A stretch of DNA of 64,000 nt from Macrocybe gigantea (GCA_011319805.1 SJRY01000065.1:248001-312000); one strand, 5' to 3'. Positions 24,138 through 35,663 are shown, counted from the first letter of the stretch. A program made the numbers and translations. Notes: generated by a model from the sequence alone, not told the origin.

Positions 24138-27102
24138 ATGCCAACTGCAGACTCGACAGCCCTTCCAGAAGATAAAGAGAGAGACAGGGACCGGGATAGA
24201 GGTGAAAGAGATCCTGAACGAGGCGAACGTAGCCAACGACAGAAACCAATCCCGACTTCAGGCTCAAAAAGTGCGCTTTTTCTCTTTTCTTTATTTCCCA
24301 ACGATGCGTGGTATTGATTTATAACCTTTTTTTCTTTTGATTACTGAACCTCGCATAAACTCGTCCTGTCAATACAGCCAAGGACTTATCGCATGTTCCA
24401 TGCAAATTTTTCAAGGTCGGAGGCTGCACGGCTGGCTCCTCTTGTCCGTTCTCCCATGCAATCCCGGAACCAGGAGGACAAAAAGAGCCCTGTGCGTGGT
24501 TCGTCAAAGGCAATTGCAAGTTCGGACACAAGTGCGCACTGGCGCACATCTTGCCTGGCCAGAGCATGTCCATGGATCGCAAGAACAAGAAAGCGGCGCA
24601 GCTCGCCGCTGCGGGAAACAACGTCGGTGAGAAAGGCGAGCGGGGAAAGGAAGGGAAAGGAGGTCGCAAACGTGAACATGGCGGATCTGGCGCCGTCTTG
24701 GTCTCTGGGGGTCCTGCTAATCGAAATCCTCTTCTGACCGGCGGATCTACAGCACCGACGCGGGTTTTGCACAATCCGTCCGCTGGCCGCATGCCCCTCA
24801 AGGCGAGCATATCTCCCTCCGCCCCTGCACCTCCCTTAGCTTCCTTTGGTGTCCTTGAAGAGCTCGAAGGCGCCGGTGTGCAGCTCCCAACTGCCCCTGC
24901 CCATGGCAAGCAAACCACATCCGAAGCTAACAACGGCACGCCTGCATCCGACGGACCATCTCAAGAAAAAGACTTGCAATCGAAGCCACCGTCCGGCACC
25001 TCTCCGGGCCCTCTTCCTCGTTCCGTGCCTCGCCCCACCGCCATACCCAACAAGTCGCACCCGGATTTCGGACCCATCGGCTCTCCACCTACCACAAACC
25101 ATACTTCCCCGCGCAACAAGTCGAATGGCTCTGCCGGGCTTGACACCTCTCCACAGCACGTCAATGGCATCACCGTTGTCCCGAGCTCTCCCACAAACAA
25201 GGATCTGAACGACAATGCAGGAGGATTCATCTCGACCTCGCCGTTCTCCGCGCCCGGCACTCAGTCAATGTTTGCAGGCTCGTTCACCGCAACGGCAGGC
25301 CTAGCGGCGAGTCTGGGGAGTGGCCTTGCCATGATGGGTGGCAAGAAGGACTGGGCTCACTTGCGGAACCAGGCAGCGTTGGTGCTCGTGGATCGGCTGC
25401 CGCTTTGGGCCAGCACCAGCAACAGGCTAATGGACGAATGGAGTTGGAGATGAATTTTGAGTACGACGAATTTAGCGGCGCAGCAGGCAGACGGAGAGGC
25501 GCAGTTCCGGCGAGTGGGAAGGCCGCTGACGTCGCCGTTGAAGACGAAGATTTGGAAGACTTCATTCCGAGCTCTCTAACTGACCTGCTCACGCCCGAGG
25601 AGCGCAGCCGGAGGATGTCACGCAGCAACTCCGGGCAGCCTCCCGCGACGGCCTTGCCCGTTTCAGGCGCTCCCGGACTCGCCGTGGGTTCTGTTGGAGG
25701 CAATGGTACCGGGCTTGGTCACCGCTATTCGCGCTCAGTCCCCGCGCCGTCCCTGTTAGGCGACATCAAGTCCATCTGGGCGGACACATCGACGCCGCAC
25801 GCATTGCCCGCGTCTCCGTCTGGCCACCGTGTTACATCCTCCTCGACGCGCTTTGACGGAGGCCCCGGATCGGGTGCCGGCACACCCGCTGCTGGTGTGG
25901 GTGCGAGCGACGAGCTAGGGCTCAGCGTGAGTTACGGTAGTGCGGGCGGGCTAGCGAATTTGAGCCCGAGCAATGCTAGCGCGGCATTCTTGCCCGGTCT
26001 GCATTCACATTACCTCGCTGCGAAGGCGAAACAGGCGCAGGCGCAGGCGCAGCTTGGTCTTGGTGGGCTCGCGAGGGGCTTGAGAGGCACGAGCGGACCT
26101 TTATACGGCGGCGCAGGCACAGGCGCGACAGGCATCACCTCTGGGCTTACTGCCAACTATCTCAGCGGCGCCGCACTTTCGCCGCCCACGGGCAGCAGCG
26201 GTCTGCATACGCATAAAGCAACGTCGACGACGTATCGACTCACGCCCTCGCCATTCGATCTGACACAACAGCCACACCTGCACCACCTCCAACAGCAGCA
26301 CCCGCACACCGCGCGCCCAATACCGTCCAACGGCGCCGGCGGGCACCACCATCACAACTCTACCTCGTCGACTCACCTGCAAGCGCTCGGTGGGCTCGCG
26401 GACGACCCACATCTCGGATTTACGCACCTCCTCTCGCCGAACACACGGGCGTTGCAGTCGCACGCGCCTGGGCAGAGCCTTCCGCAGGGTCTCGCCGCGG
26501 GCTATTCCCGCATCCACGCACTGCCGCCCCCGCCCAGCCTCGCGTCACCCGGTTCCGCGAGCATCTACGGCAGCGCTGGCGCCGCTGGAGAGGTCCTCGG
26601 TGCGCCTGGTGCTAATCACGCGGCTGGCGGAGGTGTTCCTAGCAGTGGCCCATACGGAGAGTGGAAGACCAGCATGACCGCATCCGCGTCGCCGCCTCCT
26701 CCGTCGCACACGCCTTCCGCCCAGCAGGCCGCGGCCGCGGCAGCCGGTCGTATCAACGCCGCGACGCCTGTGAACGCGTCCGCTGCAGGCACAACGACCG
26801 TGAACAGTTATCCAGCGCCTCCGAGCACTGCGGCCCTAGAAAACATGTTTTCGAGGTTGTCCTATTCTGCTGCGACTGCCCGCGGGTCCGGCCCGCCTGT
26901 GACTGCCGCCACTATGGCTTCTGCTGTCGGATCTGTAGGTCCAGCGGCGGCTGCTGCCGCGAACGGTATGGGCCCGCCTGGCTTGCAGCGCAACGTCAGC
27001 GCAGGGAGATATCCTAATGTACAGCAGAGTCTCCTCAGCCCGTTAGGCGGACCGGTGGTCACTGCGGACGACGACGACGATTTGTTCCGCATGGATGGCT
27101 GA
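24138..27102 (+). CDS. CCCH zinc-finger protein (two fingers, long low-complexity tail)
   Basis: Exon 1 is 24138-24270 (MPTADSTALPEDKERDRDRD), intron 24271-24377, and exon 2 starts 24378. Two tandem CCCH fingers follow: CKFFKVGGCTAGSSCPFSH (C-x8-C-x5-C-x3-H) and CAWFVKGNCKFGHKCALAH (C-x7-C-x5-C-x3-H). This pair near the N-terminus, with a long Ser/Pro/Ala/Gly-rich tail containing DFIPSSLTDLLTPEERSRRM, resembles fungal Lee1/Cps3-type RNA-binding proteins. The role is probably mRNA binding in the cytoplasm. A one-base frame change occurs near 25350: the frame ending SGLAMMGGKK is followed by GLGSLAEPGSVGARG in the next frame, which then stays open to the stop at 27102. No splice pair explains it, so a consensus indel is likely. 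Confidence 0.78.
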
Positions 27103-28211
27103 ACAAGGCACCTCTGACAGCTATAGACCGCTATCCGAAAAAGAAAAGAAAGAAAAGGAGCTGAAACAAAGGCAGGGCAAAGCGAAAGCTGCGATGACTA
27201 AAAATGGGTATGATGTTGAAAAAAAGAGGGAAGAGTTCATTGACGGTCCGAAGTGTGTGCTGTATGTCGTTCGCCGTGGTCTCGCTCTCGTTTGGCCTTT
27301 CAAACGACGAGAGAGGGGCAGAGTCTCTTGGTTCTCTCTCTCTGAACAGCTTTTGACTTCTCTCCCATTCCTTTAGAGGACTTCCTTCTTTGAGAGAAGG
27401 AACATTTTTTTCTCCTTTTTCCTCAATAAGTTTTGCCAAATTTTCTTTCCAATGCCTCGGCTAAGAATATATTTCCGAGACATATAAAACGCCATCCCTG
27501 CTTTATCAATCAGAAACTCTTCCACTTCACCTCATACCTATCTATTGCTTCTATCTCTCTGTTGTATTCGTTTAAAGGTTCTTACCGACCATCTTTCATC
27601 ACATCAACGGGGTCTTTGGTCATATACTCTACTTACAATACAAACTTTTCTTACTCACGCCTCAAACTCCTCCGTGCAAGCGCCTCGCCTCCCTGCGTCC
27701 ACAAGCAGAGAACTCCTCGGCCTAATCTCACCCCTTTTATATACTCTCATGATGTACATACCATCCATTCTATCGAATCTTCTTCCAAATGAATAGTTCT
27801 CCGGGCCGACTCGAAAAGAAGCTGTGGAAGAGGGAATAAAGCATTTCGTTGCGGTACTCCACTAGGCTGTACATTTCACGTTCTGGACCTCATCCTCTCC
27901 AAGACTTGTGCCAAGTACTCTTTCTCCACCTTTCTCTGTGGCCAGTTGTCATCTATGTTCAGCACCAGCCCTTCTTTTTCGCTCGGTTTCGGGATAATGT
28001 GAAAATGGACGTGATCGATGTGCTGATCGCGCGCCATTGGTCTCGTCAGTGTCTCGATTCGAGACGAGTTTCTAAAATCTCAAGTTTACCTGGAACGCCA
28101 TTTTGCCATTATTCTGCGGAAGAGCGAGAATTAAGGATCGTTGTGGGGAATCTAGTCGTGACTCGCCTGGAGGATGTTGTACTGCTCTGCACCGGCTGCC
28201 AGGGCTACTTT
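27103..28211. other. 3' flank of the zinc-finger gene and spacer
   Basis: Pyrimidine-rich sequence with an inverted TCTCTC/GAGAGA pair around 27310-27345. No gene recognised. Confidence 0.4.
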
Positions 28212-28689
28212 CTTCAGGAGGGGGCCTATGTCACAGAGATACTCGTCTGGAAGGTCCGCGAGCGTTCTGGCATGGTCTATGGAGCCAAAATCAAAGAGTC
28301 AGGCTTGCCATTGACATAAGGTCGTGCAACGGACATGCATTTCGGTATGACCTGTGTGTGGCCCTCCGAAACCGGGGATATGTCGAGAAACGCAAGGCTA
28401 TGGCGTGGCATTTTAAGTAGCTCGAATCTTTGAGGAGGCACCTACCTATGTTCCGTTTCCAACAATTTGAAGCTTGGAATTTTGTCTGTATCGACGTTAT
28501 CGGTAAGCGCTTACCGCGAACCCTCTCTATACAGCAGTCATACAGTACCTTGGACGATCATGCAGAAAATGCATCTGACAGACGATGTCGACTAAATCTC
28601 AACCGACTGGTGTTGCACTGAAACCTACTTTTCGTCAAAGGAAGCATCCATGTTATCAAGTGGAGTCTGAACACCAGTTCGGGAGCACG
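28212..28689. repeat. Left copy of a direct duplication of about 475 bp
   Basis: Aligns by eye in direct orientation with 36816-37288 from GGGGGCCTATGTCAC to GGGAGCACG, with scattered substitutions and small indels. On the minus strand both copies read GKPD(S/P)LIL and MPERSRTFQ, so the unit may derive from coding sequence. The copies flank the retrotransposon-split gene and the aminotransferase pseudogene. Confidence 0.8.
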
Positions 28690-28839
28690 GTACCTCTGTC
28701 AAATAGCGTTCAGCCCCCGCTCGTATGACTGTTACGTAAGTTGCCAATCTCGTGACTTATGTAATGTAGCCGGGAATAAAATTTACCATTTACCATTTAG
28801 CCCACATCGCCGTTCATCGAGGTAGCTGGAATTGAGTCA

Positions 28840-29996
28840 TGTCCGACAAAGGCGTGGCTGGGAACAGAGCACTTGGGCACAGCATATCGTTCTGCAATGG
28901 TGCCCGGACCCCAAGCTCATCGTCACATTGGAATAGCACTTTACATAGGGCGACGGTAAGACAGGCACAATGTGCTTCCGCAGCGTTGTCTCGCGCTTTC
29001 TCAATTCTCACTTTAAGCCCATGCACCCCGCCCGTGTTGAACCAGATCGCAAGAGTGCTAGGCAGCACCGGTGATGCCACATCCGCATAGTCGTATCCTA
29101 TTACATTGGATTTGACAACGATTTCATCATCCAGAACGACGTATGGCCTGTCCCGGTCCATGTCCCGATTCCGGAGATGTTCGCGCTCGAGGAGGTGAAC
29201 TGTCTCTGCAGGAGATTGAAAGAAAGGGTAAAGACGTCAAGGCTGTGACGCTGTGCAACTCACGCCATCTGCTTTGGCACACTACTCTCCGGATGTGATC
29301 GCCGCTTATTGTCAATTCCGCGAAAAGGCAATCTCTACCATGTCTTGGGACGAGACCTGTGCATTCTCCGTTTTTGCTTCTAGGGACATGCTGAACCGTC
29401 AAGCGTTACGCCTCTGTTCGTTCTTTAGATCTTGCATCCATCTACGTTAGCCCGGCTTGAGTCCATGTCGTGTATGGCATGTCGAAGGACTTCAACGCTG
29501 TATCCGAGTATGTATTCGTGTCGCAGGCCAATTTGACGCTGATCCAGAGCCTCGCGATGTGATCGCTTTTCATGCCCGTGGTGTCGCCAGCTGACTCGCT
29601 CCGGTCCACCATCCTGGCCGACAAATCGCGCCTGGAGACGTTCCTGTTGAGGAGTCAGCAACTTCCGACAGAATCCCATGAATACCTGACCGCCTGGCTT
29701 CACTAAATTCATACGTGTGCCTTCTTCGTTGACGGGACACTTCCTCATGGTCAACCTACGGATGATTCTCTCCGACATCGATACGGTCCTCGCATCCAGT
29801 TCGCTTCAGAAAGCGACATGCGGGAGAGTGAGGGCGCGTTGTACGAGTTTTTCATCGCAAACGGCGTCATGGGCGCCCTAGGAGCGGGCCGTCACATGAA
29901 GGGGAGCTGCTGGTTCCGGTTCACGTTCGCTGTGAGACGCGACTTGGCGTGGGCCAGGCTGGGGAGGATGGAAGACGCTCTTCGTTGTGATAGATA
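28840..29996 (+). pseudogene. ACC-synthase-like PLP-dependent aminotransferase remnant
   Basis: Class I/II aminotransferase fragments appear in correct order but in changing frames: SRFLNSHFKPMHP (about 28990), YYIGFDNDFIIQNDVWPVPV (about 29100), VIAAYCQFREKA and SVFASRDMLN (about 29300-29390), HVVYGMSKDF with the PLP-lysine SK-D-F (about 29470), YVFVSQANLTLIQSLAM then an in-frame TGA at 29560-29562, SLFMPVVSPADSLRSTILAD, GHFLMVNLRMILSDIDTVL, and the C-terminal CWFRFTFAVRRDL. These match the 1-aminocyclopropane-1-carboxylate synthase-like branch common in fungi. The stop and several frame shifts indicate a non-functional copy. The N-terminal third is poorly preserved. Confidence 0.72.
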
Positions 29997-30569
29997 GCTA
30001 GAGTTGCGGACGGAGAGGCATAGTAGCCGTCGTCCTAGACTTTTGGTTTCCTTTGAGCTCTCCAGCACGGCTCTAGGTCGTGGTTTTAATGTAGAAGGCG
30101 CTGCGCGTGGTCCACGATTGGTACGGTGGCTTAGCGGGGGGTTGATTCATGTGTAGAAAGTGGAAATGGCTACATGCGCCTTGACCTAAGTAGTCGTTGG
30201 AGATGCAGGAGGAAGCAATAATTCATGTGGCCTCTTAACCGACGTTCCTTTTTCCTCCCGCCAGCACCATGTCCGACTCAACTTCACACTCTACGTAATG
30301 CCGGTTCGTGCCATTATAGCTTACATGCATGAAAGCAATCAGAGGTACACGTTCCTTCTTCCAAGATTTGCTGCGAAGGCCTACGTTAACATGCGTGGCA
30401 TACCCATGGATCATTTGCCCGGTTGCTATCATGTCGCGGAACAAAATCGAAGCCGGAACTCCTCTTATCATTTAGGACATCCTGTATAAATACACAGAGA
30501 AGAACATAGATGCCATATCATCTTGAAATAGCGGAAGCCCTGCCAATGTGATACAAGACGCGGCATCAA
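29997..30569. other. Spacer, no gene recognised
   Basis: Nothing supported between the aminotransferase remnant and the 3' end of the interrupted gene. Confidence 0.4.
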
Positions 30570-30891
30570 TTATGTCGATGGGGTCTGAATGGCTTTGGTG
30601 TGGCGAACTGCAATCGGCGGAGGAGAGGGGCGCGTTGGCACGACAAGACGCAGGACTTCTCTTCCTCCGTAGAGAACGTGCCAGTGAGAGCCCTCTGGGA
30701 GACTGAATTTTTCCTCACCAGGGTGAATATGGCTTGCAGGTATATCGAACGCACTTTCCCAAGATCGAATTTTGGTCGGGTTCGACGTTCCCTCCGACAG
30801 AAATGGGGCAGATTTTGTAGCCTGATGGGGTATTGATGGGTTTCTCCGGTCAAGATCGAAATAGTCAAGGCAGAAATGACCGTATCTCTCC

Positions 30892-31181
30892 TATAGAAGG
30901 CAGGATCCGGTCGGGCAACTGAAAAGGTGGAAATCTAAAGATAATATAGCCTCAGTATCTCGTAGAGTACTAGCCTACTGTAAATACCTAAAGATAATAT
31001 ACTATGGTTCTTTAGTGATAGAATAGTGAATATAATGAAGGAACTCACGCCTCAGTATCTCGTAGAGTACTGAGGCGGACATTCTGCGTCCTACGGAAAT
31101 TTTACCTATGGTTACGTAATGTTGATAGCAACGGTACGTCGTCGTCAGCGCCAACTGCGACTCGACCTCGTTCCTTCAACA
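30892..31181 (-). repeat. 3' LTR of the copia element
   Basis: Same sequence as 35664-35953. It contains a hairpin GCCTCAGTA...TACTGAGGC (9-bp stem) near 31050-31077 and a partial repeat of the same unit near 30949. Confidence 0.9.
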
Positions 31182-31214
31182 CTCCCCCTCGAGTCGAAGT
31201 CTCCGCGATGAAGA

Positions 31215-32825
31215 TCAGGGACCGACGCCCATCAACTCGCGAAATAACTCGAATTTCGGTCGCGCGAGGGCCTTTGTCATCACGTCGGCGATCATATCCT
31301 CTGTGGGGCAATATTGGAGCTCGATGCAGCCGCGGTCGACAGTTTGGCGGATGAAATGGAATGGAACGTCGATATGTTTCGTTCTCCCGTGGTATTTCTC
31401 GTTCTTGGAGAGGTGAATCGCGCCCTGGTTATCAGAGAAGAGTGTCGTGGGGATTTTGAAAGGAAAAATGGGTGATAGTTCGGTGAGTAATTTTTGATAC
31501 CACAAGACTTCCTTTGCGGCATGCGTTAACGCGACGTATTCTGACTCAGTACTAGACAGGGTGATTATTGGTTGCTTCTTACTGCTCCACGATGCGGCGC
31601 CATTCCCGATGAAGAAGACGAAACCGGAAATCGAGTGGCGGTGCATATGGGAAGCCCAGTCGGCGTCGGAATAACCAATAAGAGTCGTCGTTTTGCCGCC
31701 TAGGGTGAGTCTATAGTTCTTTGTGCCTAGAAGGTAACGAAGCACTCGTTTGGCAGACTCTAGGTGTGTTTTACGTGGATTTTCGAGGTGCTGCGACAGC
31801 ACGGATGTTGCAAAACCAATGTCCGGACGGGTCATCACCCGCGCGTACATGAGGCAGCCGATAATCTGTCGGTATTTGTTCTTTTCAGCCGGCGTCAATG
31901 CGATGGGCGATACCGCGGGTGAGTCGAGCGATAGGTCGATGCCAGGTTCCATGGGAATCACCGCGGGTCGGGCATTCTCAAGCCCGAAGCGCTTGACGAT
32001 GTCCTCGACGTAGGCTTCCTGGCTCAGCGATATTGTTCTTGCTGCCAGATCGCGCTCAATTTTTACACCTAGCAACCAGTTGATAGGGCCAAGATCAACG
32101 ATCTCGAAGAACTCGTTCAACTGCTTCTTGATGAGGTTCGCGGAGTCATCAGATTCGGCAATGATAGTGAAGTCGTCCGTTGCAGCAGCGACAATGGTAT
32201 ATTTGTCTCCATTGGTGATGTAGAAGACAGCGAGGTCGGCTTCGAGACGCTTATACATGAGCTTCCCAAAGGTTTCGCGGACCTTATCATACCAATCGTG
32301 GGCTCCTTGCTTCGTTCCGTACATTGGAGCTAACAATTTGCAGACGACAGGCTGGTCTTTAAACTCTGGAGGGATTTCGCGGAACTCAAGATAACGTGGT
32401 GGGAGTCGAACGTAAATGATGATGCCGGGTTTGAGGCGGGCATTCAGGTAGGCGTTTTTTGCATCGCATTGATGAATTGTAGCGCCTCTTGATGCACCAA
32501 TTGACAGCAGGGTACGCTCAGTCTCGGGACGAACGCTAACAGCCTCGGTGTCGAAATAATCGATCCCGTATTGTTGGCCGTATCCCTGGACTACAAGGCG
32601 CGCTTTGTATCGTATAATTCGCCCTTCGCTGTCTCGTTTGCGTCGGAGTGTGTACCGACATCCCACAATATTTGCGTCCGGAGGTGGGACTGTGAGTTCC
32701 CAGGTATTTAGCTTCTCGATTTGTTTGAGTTCCTCCTCGACTGCGTCTCTCCATTCCAGTTTGTCTGGTCCGCTCAATGCTTCGTCCAGTGTTGGCTCCT
32801 GCTCAGCAATAGCCATAGCATACAT
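31215..32825 (-). CDS. Copia reverse transcriptase and RNase H
   Basis: Begins in frame before the first ATG (THGSSLNWIEDAVMYAM). Reverse transcriptase landmarks are EWRDAVEEELKQIEKLNTWE, YKARLVVQGYGQQYGIDY, CDAKNAYLNA, LYGTKQ-like APMYGTKQGAHDWY, and IVAAATDDFTIIAES. In most copia elements the last is Y-V-D-D, so the usual aromatic and following hydrophobic residue are replaced here (A-T-D-D). RNase H follows: GYSDADWASH, TLSSTESEYVALTHAAKE, SDNQGAIHLSKN and KHIDVPFHFIRQ. The frame is open to its natural stop, so the element decayed little since insertion. Confidence 0.9.
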   Translation of the reverse strand: MYAMAIAEQEPTLDEALSGPDKLEWRDAVEEELKQIEKLNTWELTVPPPDANIVGCRYTLRRKRDSEGRIIRYKARLVVQGYGQQYGIDYFDTEAVSVRPETERTLLSIGASRGATIHQCDAKNAYLNARLKPGIIIYVRLPPRYLEFREIPPEFKDQPVVCKLLAPMYGTKQGAHDWYDKVRETFGKLMYKRLEADLAVFYITNGDKYTIVAAATDDFTIIAESDDSANLIKKQLNEFFEIVDLGPINWLLGVKIERDLAARTISLSQEAYVEDIVKRFGLENARPAVIPMEPGIDLSLDSPAVSPIALTPAEKNKYRQIIGCLMYARVMTRPDIGFATSVLSQHLENPRKTHLESAKRVLRYLLGTKNYRLTLGGKTTTLIGYSDADWASHMHRHSISGFVFFIGNGAASWSSKKQPIITLSSTESEYVALTHAAKEVLWYQKLLTELSPIFPFKIPTTLFSDNQGAIHLSKNEKYHGRTKHIDVPFHFIRQTVDRGCIELQYCPTEDMIADVMTKALARPKFELFRELMGVGP

Positions 32826-35659
32826 AACGGCATCCTCGATCCAGTTGAGGCTGCTGCCATGTGTCTCCCCTTGCTCACGGCGGCCGTGGCATGTTCAGTA
32901 GTTTCAGCGCGGCGGTTTCGCTTTCCGCGTCCATAGGCATTTTCGTCATACTGTGGTAGCCCAGCAAGGGAGTTTCGACGCTGTTTTCGCTGATGGGGTG
33001 GCACAACCGGCTCAGGCTCAGTAGGAGGTTCATCTTCGCGATTCCCAGGTTCGTTTTGAGCTCTGATGGTTTCGCTCGCAACGTTTTGGGTGTCATTGAT
33101 GTCTGCAGCAGGGTCCGAGGTGGTTTTGGCCTTTTCGGCCTCGGGATGAGGCTCTGCGATTGCAGGTGGGATCTCGGCATTCTCCATGGGATCAGCATTG
33201 TACCCGTCATCGAAAAATGTGTCCCAGTCCTCCCCCTGAATTGCAACACCATCGGGCTCAAGGGCTTTTTCTCTATTAAGGTAGACATCCCGTTCAATGC
33301 TGACCTTTCGTTCCTTTGGCCAGTAGATGCGATACCCCTTTGATTCCTCGTCATAGCCCACAAATCGAGCTTCGACGGCTCTCGGTTCAAGTTTATTGTT
33401 GCCGAGAACACGTACCCACACCCAGGAACCGAACTCCCAAAGATTTGACAGGTCAGGCTTTTTACCGGTCGCCATCTCGTAAGGGGTTTTCAGATCAGGT
33501 CTTCCACTCGAAACGCTGCGGTTTCGACACCACACTTCGAAGAGAGCAGCTTCAGCCCAGAGGGAAGGAGGGAGGCCCGAGGATGTTAGAAGGGTCCGTA
33601 TACCTTCACCAATGGTGCGATTATCGCGCTCGGCAAGGCCGTTTGAAGCCGGGGAGTCATGGACGGTTAGATGCCGGATGGTCCCTTGCTTTTCAAGGTG
33701 TGCCGTGAATTCATTGCTTAAGAATTCGCCTCCGCGATCCGATCCGAAGATTTTTATATTTGGAGCGCCTCGTTGGACCTTGGCCCAGGACTCATAGCCT
33801 TTGTATCTATCGAAGGTTTGGTCCTTTGTCCGCTGAAAGTAAATCATGCGCTCGTGAGAGAATGAGTCCTTGAAGAGGGAATAATAGTAGTTCCCGCCAA
33901 GTGAACGGACTGGTGCCTTTCCCCACAGGTCAGATACGACTTTCTCGCCATAACGTGTATACTTGGTCTGACTCTCCTTTGGGAAGGATTTGCGGGTAGC
34001 CTTTCCCTGCATGCAAAAGGGGCAGTCCCTTTCCTTCTCGTTCGGATCGAGTTCAATGCCGGAGATGAGGTCGCTTTTGACCATGTTTCGCAGGTCGTCA
34101 AAGTTCACGTGGCCCAATTTACGGTGGAGCTCATTGATTGTCATGACCCTTGTCGCGACGGAGGCAGCGGCAGTGAGTTTTGGGTTATTTAAGGTGATTC
34201 GATAAAGACCTCGGACGAGTGGGATTTGGGCAATAACCCTTCGCTTTGGCCCTTTCTGGATGATATAGCAGGTTTGATTCTCCTGGTGAGCTGCGAAACC
34301 TCGTCGATCGATAGTTTGGATCGAGAGTAATGTGTATGCCATTTTAGGTGCATGATAGACGTCTCGAAGTGTGACTGTGGTCTTGGAGTCTCCGTTGGGA
34401 AAATCGATGGTGAGATCACCTTTCCCAATTGCGTATAAATGCTGACCGTTAGCGGCTTTGATAGGCATCGACTCGATTTCTCTATAATTGGCAAGTTCGG
34501 AGCGGCTGGGAGAGAAATGGTGGCTGGCGCCGGTATCGACAATGATGCCACCAGTGTTTCCGGAGACGAGGGCCTCAGCTTCGGCTTCAACTTGGAAGTC
34601 TGAGGTGCAGACGAGTGAGGTGACAGGTTCATCGGGCTCTTCAAGGGTTGCTATCATTGCAACTCCTTCGATTTCTGCGGCAGCGTTAGCACTAGCGCTC
34701 TTATCGGTTTGTTTCCGATTGCGCTTCTTGAACCATTCAGGAGCTTCGTGCTCCTTCCCTCCTCCTTCTTCGAAGCACTGCTCCTTTGTATGCCCTATTT
34801 TGCCACATTTTGGGTTTGTGCAGCGTTTTTCGTCTCGTTTTGATTTCTGTCCCCTTTTGCCACCCTTGCCTTTTGAGGAAGATGCGATCATAGCCGAGTT
34901 CGACTTATTGATGCTTTCTTCCATCTCGAGCGAGTTAGCCTGGTTGGTAGCGTGTGTAATGATGTCCGAGCTGGTGAGTTTTTTCCCAGATAGGCTAGCG
35001 GTGGCCGAGAGGGTGATAAGAAGGGATTGGTACATGGGAACGAGTGAGACGGAAGTCCGGAGATAGGATGAGAATGCCTCGTCAGTCAAAGGACAGCCCA
35101 TATCATCGAGGCGTTCCTTGATTTCCGTCATTTTCGTGAGATGTTCGCGCATGTTACTCCCCTCGGTGAACCGCATGCTTTGAAGCTGAGCGAGAAGGCT
35201 TGTTTGGTAGAGATCACCTTTATTGGAGTGAATCGAGACGAGCTTCTTCCACATCGCGTGAACAGATGGCTCGTTTTTGATTTGAAAGAAACTGGATTTG
35301 TCAACGGTTTGGTAAACAACTTCGCGAGCCAGCGCTTCCTTCTGCTCGTATTCCTCCAATGCTGTCTCAATTTTATCGAGCTCGTCGTCTGTTAGCTCGA
35401 TCAAATCATTGCTCGTGGCACTCCTGGTGTCCGTGGCTTCTTTCGATGTCCGTTTTCGGAAGAATTTACCATCCTTTTCAATTGCCGCAGCCGGTTTACG
35501 CGCGGTACCCTTCACATGACGCTGAAGACCCTTGGCCGTGAGATAGTTTGAGACTCTCTCGTCGTAAATAGTCCAATTGGAGCTATCGGCCTTAAGGTGA
35601 GGTAGTTGGAGCTTCTGATTGCTTGATTCAACGTTCATGGATAGGTCAGCGGGGCCCAT
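32774..35659 (-). CDS. Copia Gag, protease and integrase
   Basis: A 961-codon frame. Gag has a CTNPKCGKIGHTKEQC zinc knuckle (residues 280-295; C-x4-C-x4-H-x4-C). The aspartic protease motif VDTGASHHF lies near 375. The integrase has an HHCC finger from HRKLGHVNF to CPFCMQGK, then a core with GSDRGGEF and ERDNRTIGEGIRT. A coiled acidic stretch follows, then a small basic segment. The frame ends in a stop, while the reverse transcriptase continues one base out of frame near 32867, beside a run of four G. This is probably a one-base loss rather than programmed shifting, because many fungal copia elements have a single open frame. Confidence 0.9.
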   Translation of the reverse strand: MGPADLSMNVESSNQKLQLPHLKADSSNWTIYDERVSNYLTAKGLQRHVKGTARKPAAAIEKDGKFFRKRTSKEATDTRSATSNDLIELTDDELDKIETALEEYEQKEALAREVVYQTVDKSSFFQIKNEPSVHAMWKKLVSIHSNKGDLYQTSLLAQLQSMRFTEGSNMREHLTKMTEIKERLDDMGCPLTDEAFSSYLRTSVSLVPMYQSLLITLSATASLSGKKLTSSDIITHATNQANSLEMEESINKSNSAMIASSSKGKGGKRGQKSKRDEKRCTNPKCGKIGHTKEQCFEEGGGKEHEAPEWFKKRNRKQTDKSASANAAAEIEGVAMIATLEEPDEPVTSLVCTSDFQVEAEAEALVSGNTGGIIVDTGASHHFSPSRSELANYREIESMPIKAANGQHLYAIGKGDLTIDFPNGDSKTTVTLRDVYHAPKMAYTLLSIQTIDRRGFAAHQENQTCYIIQKGPKRRVIAQIPLVRGLYRITLNNPKLTAAASVATRVMTINELHRKLGHVNFDDLRNMVKSDLISGIELDPNEKERDCPFCMQGKATRKSFPKESQTKYTRYGEKVVSDLWGKAPVRSLGGNYYYSLFKDSFSHERMIYFQRTKDQTFDRYKGYESWAKVQRGAPNIKIFGSDRGGEFLSNEFTAHLEKQGTIRHLTVHDSPASNGLAERDNRTIGEGIRTLLTSSGLPPSLWAEAALFEVWCRNRSVSSGRPDLKTPYEMATGKKPDLSNLWEFGSWVWVRVLGNNKLEPRAVEARFVGYDEESKGYRIYWPKERKVSIERDVYLNREKALEPDGVAIQGEDWDTFFDDGYNADPMENAEIPPAIAEPHPEAEKAKTTSDPAADINDTQNVASETIRAQNEPGNREDEPPTEPEPVVPPHQRKQRRNSLAGLPQYDENAYGRGKRNRRAETTEHATAAVSKGRHMAAASTGSRMPLCMLWLLLSRSQHWTKH

Positions 35660-35663
35660 AACC

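Noticed and set aside
26101..26517. Minus-strand frame of 138 codons
   Set aside because: It is antisense to the GC-rich low-complexity tail of the zinc-finger protein.
31215..35659. Programmed gag-pol frameshift in the copia element
   Set aside because: The shift lies between integrase and reverse transcriptase at a run of four G, without a recognised slippery site or stimulatory structure; a one-base loss is simpler.
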